DNA from: Shinella sp.
GTDB taxonomy: Bacteria > Pseudomonadota > Alphaproteobacteria > Rhizobiales > Rhizobiaceae
Assembly: GCA_003248775.1 (NCBI GenBank)
Contig: QFQX01000059.1
Location: forward strand, 1-27,249
DNA length: 27,249 nucleotides
Direction: 5' to 3'
Of this stretch, positions 7,619 through 13,316 are shown one piece after another (the first letter of the stretch is position 1; each line of letters opens with the position of its first letter). Position numbers and translations under genes: made by a program. The notes beneath the pieces are model-generated. The model was given only the letters and a program-made list of their open reading frames with translations, was not told where the DNA came from and did not search any database.

Positions 7619-8751
7619 CAGGAAACCCTCATAGGCATGACGATGTAATCTTCGTCGGCGTCGCCATCCGGCGTGAAATGTCCCGGCGCGGCGGGGTCCG
7701 TGCCGTGGAGGCAAAAGGATGTGGTGGAGATACTGGACAGGGTTTCGTTGACAAACGTCGGATTGAAACCCCGAAGATGGCTGTCGCCATCGTATTCGAT
7801 GTCGACCGGCTCCGATGCGTTTTGCCCGTCACGCGCCACCAGCTCGATCTGCATGAGGCCGCTCTGGATATCGAGACGGACGGAAGACTTGCTGATGTCT
7901 CCGGCAATGACGCTCACGCGAGTGATTGCCTTGCTGACGGCAGCACGATCGGCGCGCAAAAAGACGTCGCTGCGCGCGGGAATGATGCGGCGATAGTCCG
8001 GAAACTGACCGTCGACCAGTTTAGAAACGAGCGTGATGTCCTCGCACTCGACGACAATCTTGCGGTCGTTGATGAAGAACGAGCAAGCGGCCTTGCTGTG
8101 GCCGAACAGCTTGCGGATTGCCTGAACCGTCTTGATCGGGATGATGGGCGGCTCGAAGGCGTTCAGCTCGCTGGGTGAGATACGCGAAACCGCCATTTTC
8201 AAGCCATCCGTGGCGCAGATCGCAAGCTTCCCGCTTTCCAGTCCCTCGACGAAGGTTCCTGATAGATACGGTCTATCTTTCATCGTCGTGTTCATCGCAT
8301 AGGCAACTCGACCGAACGCGTCTGTCAGAACGCTGGCCTGCACCGCAAACGCCAAAGGCGGCCGATCCGAGCCGATGGACGGAAAGTCGGAAGCGGGCAG
8401 GGTATGCATGTTGAAACGCGACCGGCCGCCGCTCACTGTGACCTGGCCGGGAAACTGCCCCGGCTTGACCGTAATCTCTGCCGACTCCGGCATGTTCTTC
8501 ACGATCCGGTAAAACTCGTCGGCTGCAATGGTGAGGCCTTCGCCGGCAGATGCTTCCAGCAACTCGCATCGCGTCTCGATTTCAAGATCAAGGTTGGTGC
8601 CGCGCAACAGGAGGCGTTCGCCATCTGGCTGCAGCAGCACGTTTTCGAGGATCGGAATGTTATCCTTGGCCGGAACGGCTTCGGTGACAGCCGACAGGGC
8701 CGCCAAAAGCTCGGACCGATGGGCACGGAAATGGATAGGATCTTTGCTCAT
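7618..8751 (-). CDS. dnaN: DNA polymerase III beta subunit (sliding clamp), phage-encoded
   Basis: A 377-residue protein, full length for a bacterial clamp, from ATG 8751 with GAGGG 6 bases upstream. Clamp hallmarks include the N-terminal helix-strand HRSELLAALSAVTEAVP, IPILENVLL, the first-domain end TLPASDFPS, LAICATDGLKMAV (normally ATDGHRLA), LVDGQFPDYRRIIP (the family's G-x-FPDY-x-RVIP), and the C-terminal VMPMRV, which in known clamps forms part of the protein-binding pocket edge. It would form a ring tethering polymerase to DNA. No phage polymerase gene is in the window, so it may load onto host polymerase III. It is coupled to the downstream HD gene. Confidence 0.95.
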   Translation of the reverse strand: MSKDPIHFRAHRSELLAALSAVTEAVPAKDNIPILENVLLQPDGERLLLRGTNLDLEIETRCELLEASAGEGLTIAADEFYRIVKNMPESAEITVKPGQFPGQVTVSGGRSRFNMHTLPASDFPSIGSDRPPLAFAVQASVLTDAFGRVAYAMNTTMKDRPYLSGTFVEGLESGKLAICATDGLKMAVSRISPSELNAFEPPIIPIKTVQAIRKLFGHSKAACSFFINDRKIVVECEDITLVSKLVDGQFPDYRRIIPARSDVFLRADRAAVSKAITRVSVIAGDISKSSVRLDIQSGLMQIELVARDGQNASEPVDIEYDGDSHLRGFNPTFVNETLSSISTTSFCLHGTDPAAPGHFTPDGDADEDYIVMPMRVS

Positions 8752-8758
8752 GTCGCCC

Positions 8759-9109
8759 TCAGTTCCGTTGTCCGGAGAGGAGGTCGGCAATTGCGCGCTC
8801 GTGGGAGGGGGGGGCAAGATCAAAGTGACGCGACAGGATCTCCATCGCCTCATCAACATTGCCTTCTGCCATGCGCCGATAGGCCTGCCCGACGTGATAC
8901 AGATCGCTGTTGTCGAGTTTGTTCAGCTTGTCGTAGGCGTCAATGATATCGTCTTCGTCGAGATCGCCGATTTCGACCTGGACTTTTGTATTGAAAGTCA
9001 GATCCGACAGGCTGTTGGCGTCCAGACGATGCTCTTTCAACCACGCGAGCACGCGATCATCGTTGTTGTCGTTGGCGAAATCGAGCGTGACTTCCTGATT
9101 TACCTGCAT
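8759..9109 (-). CDS. Hypothetical acidic phage protein
   Basis: A 116-residue acidic protein from ATG 9109, preceded by GGAGAG at a suitable distance; upstream codons in the frame are not coding-like. It contains NDDRVLAWLKEHRL and an acidic region VQVEIGDLDEDDIIDAYDKL, then a helical end with AYRRMAEGNVDEAMEIL. No known family. It lies 7 bases ahead of the clamp gene and overlaps the 3' end of the helix-turn-helix gene, so it is part of the same transcript. A partner role with the clamp is possible but not shown. Confidence 0.7.
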   Translation of the reverse strand: MQVNQEVTLDFANDNNDDRVLAWLKEHRLDANSLSDLTFNTKVQVEIGDLDEDDIIDAYDKLNKLDNSDLYHVGQAYRRMAEGNVDEAMEILSRHFDLAPPSHERAIADLLSGQRN

Positions 9110-9393
9110 TGGCGGCTCTCCACTATTCTCGCGTAGATGCTGGGGCAAGGCAGCGTGATGCTGCTGCCGAAGCGGCGGACGACGACTGTCTTGAAATCGA
9201 AACGGGCCTCGTTCCACGTCTTGCCGTAGAGCGGCGCTGTGATGCCAAGCTCCCTGCATCGCGTCGTGACGCGGCCAACGCTGGCGCCGTAATGGTCGGC
9301 AATCTGGGTCCGCCCCATACCGCGCTGGGCACAGCGCGCAAGCATGATGGGCGAGGGCAACTTGCTGGGGCCGCGCTTGTCGGTGTGCCGCAT
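9100..9393 (-). CDS. Small helix-turn-helix protein
   Basis: A 97-residue basic protein from ATG 9393 (GAGG about 8 bases upstream). Residues about 25-50, RGMGRTQIADHYGASVGRVT, have the spacing of a helix-turn-helix: a first helix, a G-A-S turn and a recognition helix, followed by TRCRELGI. It is probably a DNA-binding regulator or structural DNA protein of the phage. It begins one base after the stop of the tiny membrane-peptide gene and overlaps the next gene by ten bases. Confidence 0.7.
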   Translation of the reverse strand: MRHTDKRGPSKLPSPIMLARCAQRGMGRTQIADHYGASVGRVTTRCRELGITAPLYGKTWNEARFDFKTVVVRRFGSSITLPCPSIYARIVESRQCR

Positions 9394-9394
9394 G

Positions 9395-9499
9395 TCAGAG
9401 GCCTCCGACTGCGAGGCCAACCGCCATCGCGACGGCGAAGGCGAGACCGACAAGGGTTTGAATGATGCGCGCTTCGCGCACGATCGCGGATTTAGTCAT
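9395..9499 (-). CDS. Tiny single-pass membrane peptide (34 residues)
   Basis: ATG 9499 lies inside the last codons of the preceding gene and has GGAG 8 bases upstream. The product has a charged start (MTKSAIVREAR) and one hydrophobic helix (TLVGLAFAVAMAVGLAVGGL), ending one base before the next start codon (TGA-C-ATG). The tight packing and good ribosome site argue that it is translated. Very small membrane peptides in phage early operons can alter host membrane processes or exclude other phages; nothing specific can be said here. Confidence 0.6.
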   Translation of the reverse strand: MTKSAIVREARIIQTLVGLAFAVAMAVGLAVGGL

Positions 9500-9842
9500 G
9501 GTCTAGGCTCCCGTTGACCTGGAGCCATTGGCGAACGGCGCGCGAAAGATCGCGGTCGCGGTTGCTGGCTCCGGAAAGATTGAGAAGGGGAATGACGGCG
9601 CGCAGGACCGATTCCAGCGTGTCGCCCATCATTGTCGCGTCATGCTCTGGCAGCGTTCTGCCGTTGGTCACGACCTTGAAGGCGTGCGCGATATCGGATT
9701 GCGCGCCGATCAGGTGTGAGTTTGCCTCCGCAAGCTGGCGCTCGACGAACACGTCGCTTTCCGTCTTGCGCGTACCGCCGGCGGAAAAGACGAGGCGCAC
9801 AGGCGGCTTGCGAACAGGCAAGGTGAAGATCTCTGCGCTCAT
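9492..9842 (-). CDS. Hypothetical phage protein
   Basis: A 116-residue protein from ATG 9842, with GGAGGG 9 bases upstream and a four-base ATGA overlap with the preceding stop. It starts MSAEIFTLPVRKPPVRLVFS and continues as mostly helix (VERQLAEANSHLIGAQSDIA, then a middle part with NGRTLPEHDATMMG). No domain is recognised. The last codons contain the start of the 34-residue peptide gene. Function unknown. Confidence 0.65.
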   Translation of the reverse strand: MSAEIFTLPVRKPPVRLVFSAGGTRKTESDVFVERQLAEANSHLIGAQSDIAHAFKVVTNGRTLPEHDATMMGDTLESVLRAVIPLLNLSGASNRDRDLSRAVRQWLQVNGSLDHD

Positions 9843-10000
9843 TGCCAGACGCCCTCCTGTTTGCGGAGATCGATCCGCGGCGCACGGAACGCGCCGAGCG
9901 TGATGACAATCACATCGATCTTGCAAAGCTCGGCCATGTCGCCACGCATGGCGTCGGCAGCCTCGTCCAATCGGATCCTGAGAAGAACGAGGCGGATCAT
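9839..10000 (-). CDS. Small hypothetical protein (53 residues)
   Basis: ATG 10000 overlaps the upstream stop (ATATGA) and its own TGA overlaps the next ATG (ATGA), so the frame is wedged exactly between two genes. The sequence, MIRLVLLRIRLDEAADAMRG then CKIDVIVITLGAFRAPRID, looks like a compact alpha/beta peptide. AGGCGG about 6 bases upstream may serve as the ribosome site. The double overlap is the main support; no function is inferred. Confidence 0.6.
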   Translation of the reverse strand: MIRLVLLRIRLDEAADAMRGDMAELCKIDVIVITLGAFRAPRIDLRKQEGVWQ

Positions 10001-10197
10001 ATGCGCGCCGCCTGTTCAAGCTGACGCTCAACCTCGACGACGCGTACGCCGCACAGAGACGCGGCCATGAACAGCGCCAGAAAGGCGGCGCCTGTCATGC
10101 TCACGACGGTGATGCGGCAATAAGCTGCTGGCTTGACCTTGTGAAAGGTCCCGAGGTTCTTGCAGGTTAAGGGGTATGCGGGGGATATCTGGGTCAC
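9997..10197 (-). CDS. Small single-pass membrane protein
   Basis: A 66-residue product from GTG 10197. An in-frame ATG at 10209 exists, but by analogy with the two other cassette-driven genes that ATG is the GGATGGAGG ribosome site itself. A hydrophobic helix (ITVVSMTGAAFLALFMAASL) follows a basic segment, then a charged tail (VEVERQLEQAARI). It is probably an inner-membrane peptide. It directly follows repeat cassette A and is coupled to the 53-residue gene. Function unknown. Confidence 0.6.
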   Translation of the reverse strand: MTQISPAYPLTCKNLGTFHKVKPAAYCRITVVSMTGAAFLALFMAASLCGVRVVEVERQLEQAARI

Positions 10198-10256
10198 GTT
10201 GGCCTCCATCCGTTCTGGAAACCGCCTCGAACGAGGCGGAAACCGGAGCGGACGTG
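10198..10256 (-). repeat. Intergenic hairpin/ribosome-site cassette, copy A
   Basis: This 59-bp gap between a stop (10259-10257) and the GTG start at 10197 differs from copy B at only about three positions in 57 alignable bases. On the transcript it folds into a hairpin with inner stem CCGCCTCG/CGAGGCGG (10222-10239) and an interrupted outer stem (about 10210-10218 with 10243-10251), followed by GGATGGAG as ribosome site. It has no U-run, so it is not an ordinary terminator. Confidence 0.8.
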
Positions 10257-10520
10257 TCAGGCAGGCAATGGCGTCAGCCGCCGCCCGTTGTGCAGATCCT
10301 TCCGCGCATGGAGGAGGGTGATGTAGGCGAGACGCAACGCATCGTTCGCTCTCATTCGACCGGCGACATAACCCTTCCGGATCTCCGAGGCCGCTCTCAG
10401 TCGACTGAAGGCGGAAATGATGTGGGGTGCGCCCGCCCTCCAGCCGTCATCGATATACGATTGTCTGAATGCGGGTCCGCATGTTGCCTTTCGGCGCTGT
10501 GCTGGTGATGGCTTTGCCAT
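10257..10520 (-). CDS. Small basic phage protein
   Basis: An 87-residue, strongly basic protein from ATG 10520, about 9 bases after the GGATGGAG ribosome site of cassette B. It contains MAKPSPAQRRKATCGPAFRQ and a helical, arginine-rich second half (LRAASEIRKGYVAGRMRAN then ALRLAYITLLHARKDL). The charge suggests nucleic-acid binding, but no domain is recognised. It sits between the two cassettes, so its stop-to-next-start spacing equals that of its upstream neighbour. Confidence 0.65.
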   Translation of the reverse strand: MAKPSPAQRRKATCGPAFRQSYIDDGWRAGAPHIISAFSRLRAASEIRKGYVAGRMRANDALRLAYITLLHARKDLHNGRRLTPLPA

Positions 10521-10579
10521 GTCTGTCTCCATCCGTTCAGGAAACCGCCTCGCACGAGGCGGAAACCGGAGCGGATGTG
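10521..10579 (-). repeat. Intergenic hairpin/ribosome-site cassette, copy B
   Basis: Same length and layout as copy A: upstream stop (10582-10580), hairpin CCGCCTCG/CGAGGCGG at 10545-10562 inside an outer stem (10533-10541 with 10566-10574), then GGATGGAG and start codon. A third, partial copy consisting of only the ribosome-site half (GTCTCCATCCGTT on the plus strand) precedes the gene starting at 10762. Confidence 0.8.
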
Positions 10580-10762
10580 TCAGACGGCTTCAAGAAGCGC
10601 GTCGTCGTTCGCCTTCATGCGCGCCTGTTCGTGCAGGCGGTCGATATCGGCGTTCGGGAAATAGAGGTTCAGCTGCTCGCGGGTGCAGCCTTCACCAAAG
10701 CGGCGCATTGCGGCGGCCATCGCTTCGATCTTTTCATTGTCATTCATCGCACTGACGTTCAT
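10580..10762 (-). CDS. First gene of the leftward early operon, small acidic protein
   Basis: A 60-residue protein from ATG 10762, 9 bases after GGATGGAG; a second ATG at 10747 (MNDNEK) is an alternative start. Helical content is high, with KIEAMAAAMRRFGEGCTREQ and FPNADIDRLHEQARMKANDD. The segment CTREQLNLYFPNADIDRLHEQA could be a small helix-turn-helix, but this is weak. It is the first gene after the predicted repressor-controlled leftward promoter, the position of lambda N or similar early regulators. No arginine-rich antiterminator motif is seen. Confidence 0.65.
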   Translation of the reverse strand: MNVSAMNDNEKIEAMAAAMRRFGEGCTREQLNLYFPNADIDRLHEQARMKANDDALLEAV

Positions 10763-10786
10763 GTCGGTCTCCATCCGTTAAGGGGA

Positions 10787-10832
10787 GACCGGACGGCATC
10801 GAGGCGAGGGGGGGTAGGGGTGCCGTCCGGTC
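10787..10832 (-). promoter_or_regulatory. 12-bp leader hairpin of the early leftward transcript
   Basis: A perfect 12-bp inverted repeat (GACCGGACGGCA at 10787-10798 and TGCCGTCCGGTC at 10821-10832) separated by 22 bases lies between the predicted start of leftward transcription and the first gene. No U-tract follows on the minus strand, so it is more likely a leader structure for RNA stability, antitermination or protein binding than a terminator. Confidence 0.6.
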
Positions 10833-10868
10833 TTTGTCCGGGCCATGTGGTTTGCTCGGATGGACGGA

Positions 10869-10911
10869 TGTTAAGCATGGCTTTAAAGCAAATGCAAGCG
10901 ATACTTTAAAT
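10869..10911 (-). promoter_or_regulatory. Early leftward promoter with repressor operators (OL/PL-like)
   Basis: On the minus strand TTGCAT (10897-10892), 17 bases, then TTAACA (10874-10869) form a promoter. Within it lie CTTTAAAG (10881-10888, part of the palindrome GCTTTAAAGC) and CTTTAAAT (10904-10911), about 23 bp centre to centre. The block matches the one at 11987-12028 in inverted orientation, including an identical 15-mer ATGCAAGCGATACTT at 10892-10906. It is therefore a likely operator for the phage repressor. It may also influence the divergent gene at 10997. Confidence 0.65.
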
Positions 10912-10930
10912 CGCCCACGTGCCAAAAATG

Positions 10931-10964
10931 ATTCGACAAGCGAATTAAAAGAATCAAATATAAG
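10931..10964 (+). promoter_or_regulatory. Possible rightward promoter for the zinc-ribbon gene
   Basis: A TATAAG box at 10959-10964 lies about 30 bases before the start codon of the gene at 10997. Upstream is an inverted repeat ATTCG-N5-CGAAT at 10931-10945. The local sequence is AT-rich compared with surrounding DNA. No good -35 box at ideal spacing is seen, so this is tentative. Confidence 0.35.
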
Positions 10965-10996
10965 AACGTAAGAAGAACAAACAGGAGAAAGCAGGG

Positions 10997-11287
10997 ATGA
11001 GTGGGGTGGCCGAGCCGACGTTGATGCAAGTGGTTTCGCTGTCGATTGAGTGCGCCGATTGCGGCCGCTTGCGCTGGCGAAAGCCCGAAGAATTGTACCG
11101 CTTTCGTGGTGTAAACGCTTCGACGCCGCTCTCCAAAATCGGAGAGAGGCTGTCTTGCTCAAGTTGCGTTGATGCTGGAGCTCAGGGCAAAAACATCGTT
11201 GTGCAGGCGGCGTTCTCCTTTGAGCTAGATCGTGAGAGGGCTGCTGCTTGGAGGCTTAGAAGCCAAGAAGTTCGCGCAGCGGGATGA
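10997..11287 (+). CDS. Zinc-ribbon-like small protein
   Basis: A 96-residue protein with GGAGAAAGCAGGG before its ATG. Two cysteine pairs, CADC near residue 19 and CSSC near residue 54, are spaced like a zinc ribbon and flank RLRWRKPEELYRFRGV. It reads rightward between the two operator blocks toward the repressor gene and overlaps that gene's 3' end by 32 bases. Zinc binding is inferred from cysteine spacing. It could be a lysogenic accessory protein, as rex is in lambda, but no function is shown by the sequence. Confidence 0.75.
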   Translation: MSGVAEPTLMQVVSLSIECADCGRLRWRKPEELYRFRGVNASTPLSKIGERLSCSSCVDAGAQGKNIVVQAAFSFELDRERAAAWRLRSQEVRAAG

Positions 11288-11951
11288 TTCGCCACATGTT
11301 TTTGATCGCGTAACGATCAAATTCGAGGTCTTTGGGAGGGTTGTATTGCTCACAAACGATAGTGTTTTTCGTCCGGGTCTTTAGTTTTTTAACGTACGCT
11401 TTTCCAGCTGGCTCGCCATCTGTGGGGAACAACTCAATCACTACATGATCGCCCGGTACTGCATCTCGCCCGCCGCAATATATGAGTTCTCCCGGATCAT
11501 ATCGAGGCACCATGCTGTCGCTAAGGATGTGTAGCGCAAATACTTTGCGTAAATTTGCGATACCAGGCGGGCGCCTGACATACCCCGCCACCTCGCCATT
11601 AAGTGTGAAATCGCCATCATCGCCACCGACGGCTACGCCAAGGACCTCAACGTCCATTGGCCCTTGGGGAGCCGGGCCGGCGTCACTGACAATTTCAGCG
11701 TCGCCCAGATCATCTTCGCTGTCGAGATATCGCAGTTCTCCACGCGATAGCGCGAGCGGATCAATTTTCAGATACTCGGCAATGGCCTGAAGGTTTTCCA
11801 TCGAGAGCACGTTTGCGCCGCGCTCCCAGTTCCCAACCGCACCGGTTGAGACTTTCGCTGCTGCGGCGAGTTGGCGCATTACAAGACCTCGCCGCTTACG
11901 CGCAGTTTGTATGGCTCGGCCAATTTTTTTGGGAAGTGCATCTTGTTCCAT
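11256..11951 (-). CDS. Phage repressor, HTH plus S24 (LexA/CI-type) peptidase domain
   Basis: A 231-residue protein from ATG 11951. Longer in-frame starts exist at 12005 and 12038, but the DNA-binding fold begins just after 11951. Residues about 10-60 form an HTH_3 domain (IGRAIQTARKRRGLVMRQLA, recognition helix VSTGAVGNWERG). A linker leads to the S24 domain with nucleophile Ser in HILSDSMVPRYDPGE and lysine in GKAYVKKLKTRT, a CI/LexA Ser-Lys dyad. The expected cleavage region reads VLGVAVGG, so the scissile pair would be Val-Gly rather than Ala-Gly. It should maintain lysogeny by binding the CTTTAAAG-type operators and be inactivated after DNA damage. Confidence 0.92.
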   Translation of the reverse strand: MEQDALPKKIGRAIQTARKRRGLVMRQLAAAAKVSTGAVGNWERGANVLSMENLQAIAEYLKIDPLALSRGELRYLDSEDDLGDAEIVSDAGPAPQGPMDVEVLGVAVGGDDGDFTLNGEVAGYVRRPPGIANLRKVFALHILSDSMVPRYDPGELIYCGGRDAVPGDHVVIELFPTDGEPAGKAYVKKLKTRTKNTIVCEQYNPPKDLEFDRYAIKNMWRIIPLRELLGF

Positions 11952-11986
11952 GTCTCGGATGAAAGGCAAACTTTCATCCGGCGTCC

Positions 11987-12028
11987 ATTTAAGTATCGCT
12001 TGCATAGAATTTAAAGCTGTGCTTTTAA
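11987..12028 (+). promoter_or_regulatory. Rightward promoter with repressor operators (OR/PR-like)
   Basis: TTGCAT (12000-12005), 17 bases, TTTTAA (12023-12028) form a rightward promoter whose predicted start of transcription falls at or a base or two before the ATG at 12037. ATTTAAGT (11987-11994) and ATTTAAAG (12009-12016) are the counterparts of the sites in the leftward block, and the 15-mer AAGTATCGCTTGCAT (11991-12005) is identical in inverted orientation. A repressor bound here would cover both promoter boxes. Confidence 0.65.
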
Positions 12029-12036
12029 TCTCGTCC

Positions 12037-12258
12037 ATGGAACAGAACCCTAACTCACTCGGATTGGAAGCCGTTAAGCAGCACGCTGGTGGCGCTAGCG
12101 CGGTGTCCCGGATTGTAGGTGTGACACCTCAGGCCGTGGCGCAATGGAAGGCGATTCCACCCGAATACGTGCTCCGACTTGAGAAGGCGTTCGGGGTTTC
12201 CAGACATATCCAGAGGCCGGATGTGTTCGGGCCTGCCGATGTGGAGGCCGCAGAATGA
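12037..12258 (+). CDS. Cro/YdaS-like small DNA-binding protein
   Basis: A 73-residue protein with the pattern of YdaS/Cro-type antitoxin-repressors: LGLEAVKQHAGGASAVSRIV, GVTPQAVAQWKAIPPE, YVLRLEKAFGVSRH. It reads divergently from the repressor and follows the PR-like promoter, the position of cro. There is no Shine-Dalgarno sequence, and the ATG sits about 8 bases after the -10 box, so the mRNA is probably leaderless or nearly so. It would bind the same operators to favour lytic growth. Confidence 0.85.
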   Translation: MEQNPNSLGLEAVKQHAGGASAVSRIVGVTPQAVAQWKAIPPEYVLRLEKAFGVSRHIQRPDVFGPADVEAAE

Positions 12259-12278
12259 CGGTGCTCCTGCTTTTCCGC

Positions 12279-12351
12279 TGCGTAGGTAAGTGTTTATCCC
12301 TCGCGGCTCAGAATTACGGTGTCGCAGGTTCGAATCCTGACGCCGCAACCA
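12279..12351 (+). tRNA. Degenerate tRNA-like sequence resembling initiator tRNA, anticodon loop CTCAGAA
   Basis: The 73 bases end in a T-arm GCAGG-TTCGAAT-CCTGA, acceptor strand CGCCGCA, discriminator A and CCA, close to the 3' end of bacterial initiator tRNA. The anticodon arm is CGCGG-CTCAGAA-TTACG, the initiator loop with CAG replacing CAT. The acceptor has 5 of 7 pairs (TGCGTAG), the anticodon stem has one mismatch and two wobbles, the T stem has one mismatch, and the D region lacks GG. It is therefore either a decayed tRNA, a tRNA-derived attachment relic or an unusual phage tRNA. A standard tRNA is unlikely. Confidence 0.4.
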
Positions 12352-12675
12352 ATCCCGGCGCTTTCCTGGCAGAGCGCGCACGGGATACCGGACGGACGAG
12401 GCTTTGCACGCCTGCGGACCCTTCCGTCCGGATCGCCTTTCCTGTTGCGCGAGAGTTCTTCCTTTCTTCTCCGCGCACCCGCCGTGACGCTTTTCCTCCC
12501 AGCTCCGGCGGCCCTTTTCTTTCGTTGTCATCATTGTTGTCACTCCAGCTTGCGTCGCCGCTGATGTGGCGCGGCTGTGGTTGATCTGATGAGCAACGAA
12601 TAGGCCGCGCCCGCGCGGGCTTCACCGAATCCTTTTCCGATTTTCTTTCCTTGACGCGTTTTCAGGGGTGTTTTC
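12352..12675. other. Non-coding leader region with hairpins
   Basis: This 324-base stretch follows the tRNA-like sequence and precedes the CII-like gene. It holds an inverted repeat CCGGACGGA/TCCGTCCGG (12388-12396 with 12423-12431) and a second, GGCGCGGC/GCCGCGCC (12568-12575 with 12604-12611), but no convincing terminator or promoter. A TTGACG at 12651 is too close to the start codon to be a useful -35 box. Open frames here on both strands look non-coding. Confidence 0.5.
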
Positions 12676-13152
12676 GTGCGCACTATTTCCGAAGAAGAAA
12701 TCCGCAGCCTGAAGGGCGCAACCGAGGCTAGCTACAAGCTGGGCGGCGGTGTGACCGATTTCCCGCTGTTGACCCGCGTGAATGTCTCGACGCTGTCGAA
12801 GTATGCGAGCTTCAACGAGGAAAACAGCGAAGCCCTTATCCCGATCGATGTTGCTGTTGAGGCGGACCGCCGCGCGAAAAGCCCTGTCATCGTTGGCGCC
12901 ATGGCGCGCAAGCTCGGTTTCAAGCTAGTCGTCGATGACGAGCTGCAGCCAGAGGCGCGACCCATCAACGAAGAAGACATGATGGACCTGATGTCGGAAT
13001 TTGCTGACGTCATCAAGGTTGTTCAGGAGGCGAAGCAGACCGGCACGCTCGGCACTGCCGCCGTGACCAAGCGCATCACCAAGGAAGTCCACGAGCTTAT
13101 CCGTGAACTGAAAGAGTTGATGGTGAACGCACCGCAGAGGCCTGACCGATGA
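12676..13152 (+). CDS. CII-like phage regulatory protein
   Basis: A 158-residue protein from GTG 12676 (AGGGG about 9 bases upstream). The N-terminal part MRTISEEEIRSLKGAT, then LTRVNVSTLSKYASFNEEN and PIDVAVEADRRAKSPVIVGA matches the layout of phage regulators of the CII_2 type: a short helix-turn-helix (RVNVSTLSKYAS) and a conserved IPIDVAVE..R block. The C-terminus is helical and charged (VHELIRELKELMV). It is likely a transcription regulator of the early rightward operon. It is the first gene of a chain in which each start overlaps or nearly touches the preceding stop. Confidence 0.7.
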   Translation: MRTISEEEIRSLKGATEASYKLGGGVTDFPLLTRVNVSTLSKYASFNEENSEALIPIDVAVEADRRAKSPVIVGAMARKLGFKLVVDDELQPEARPINEEDMMDLMSEFADVIKVVQEAKQTGTLGTAAVTKRITKEVHELIRELKELMVNAPQRPDR

Positions 13153-13316
13153 GCCTCTGCATGGCCGAAACAAGTCGTTCAAAACTCGTCAAGGAAGCCC
13201 GCGCCGCGCGGGTTTTGGAGGTTTGGCGCGCCGGCCGTTCCACCCACGAAATCGCAACGGAGCTTGGCCTCGACGAGAACGAGGTCTGCCGCATTGTCGA
13301 GGAGTCAGGACATTGA
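13149..13316 (+). CDS. Tiny helix-turn-helix protein (55 residues)
   Basis: The ATG overlaps the stop of the CII-like gene (ATGA). The product contains AARVLEVWRAGRSTHEIATE followed by LGLDENEVCRIVEE, a clear sigma-region-4/resolvase-style helix-turn-helix (residues about 22-52). Such short proteins in phages bind DNA or act as modulators. The stop overlaps the next start (TTGA). Overlaps on both sides and the HTH pattern support a real gene despite its size. Confidence 0.7.
   Translation: MSLCMAETSRSKLVKEARAARVLEVWRAGRSTHEIATELGLDENEVCRIVEESGH

Noticed and set aside
12255..12584. Rightward frame of 109 codons starting within the Cro-like stop
   Set aside because: It reads through the tRNA-like sequence (GVAGSNPDAATN is typical of translated tRNA) and has low-complexity Ser/Pro/Leu content.
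12651..12679. TTGACG resembling a -35 box before the CII-like gene
   Set aside because: The matching -10 position falls on the start codon and has no TA-rich box.
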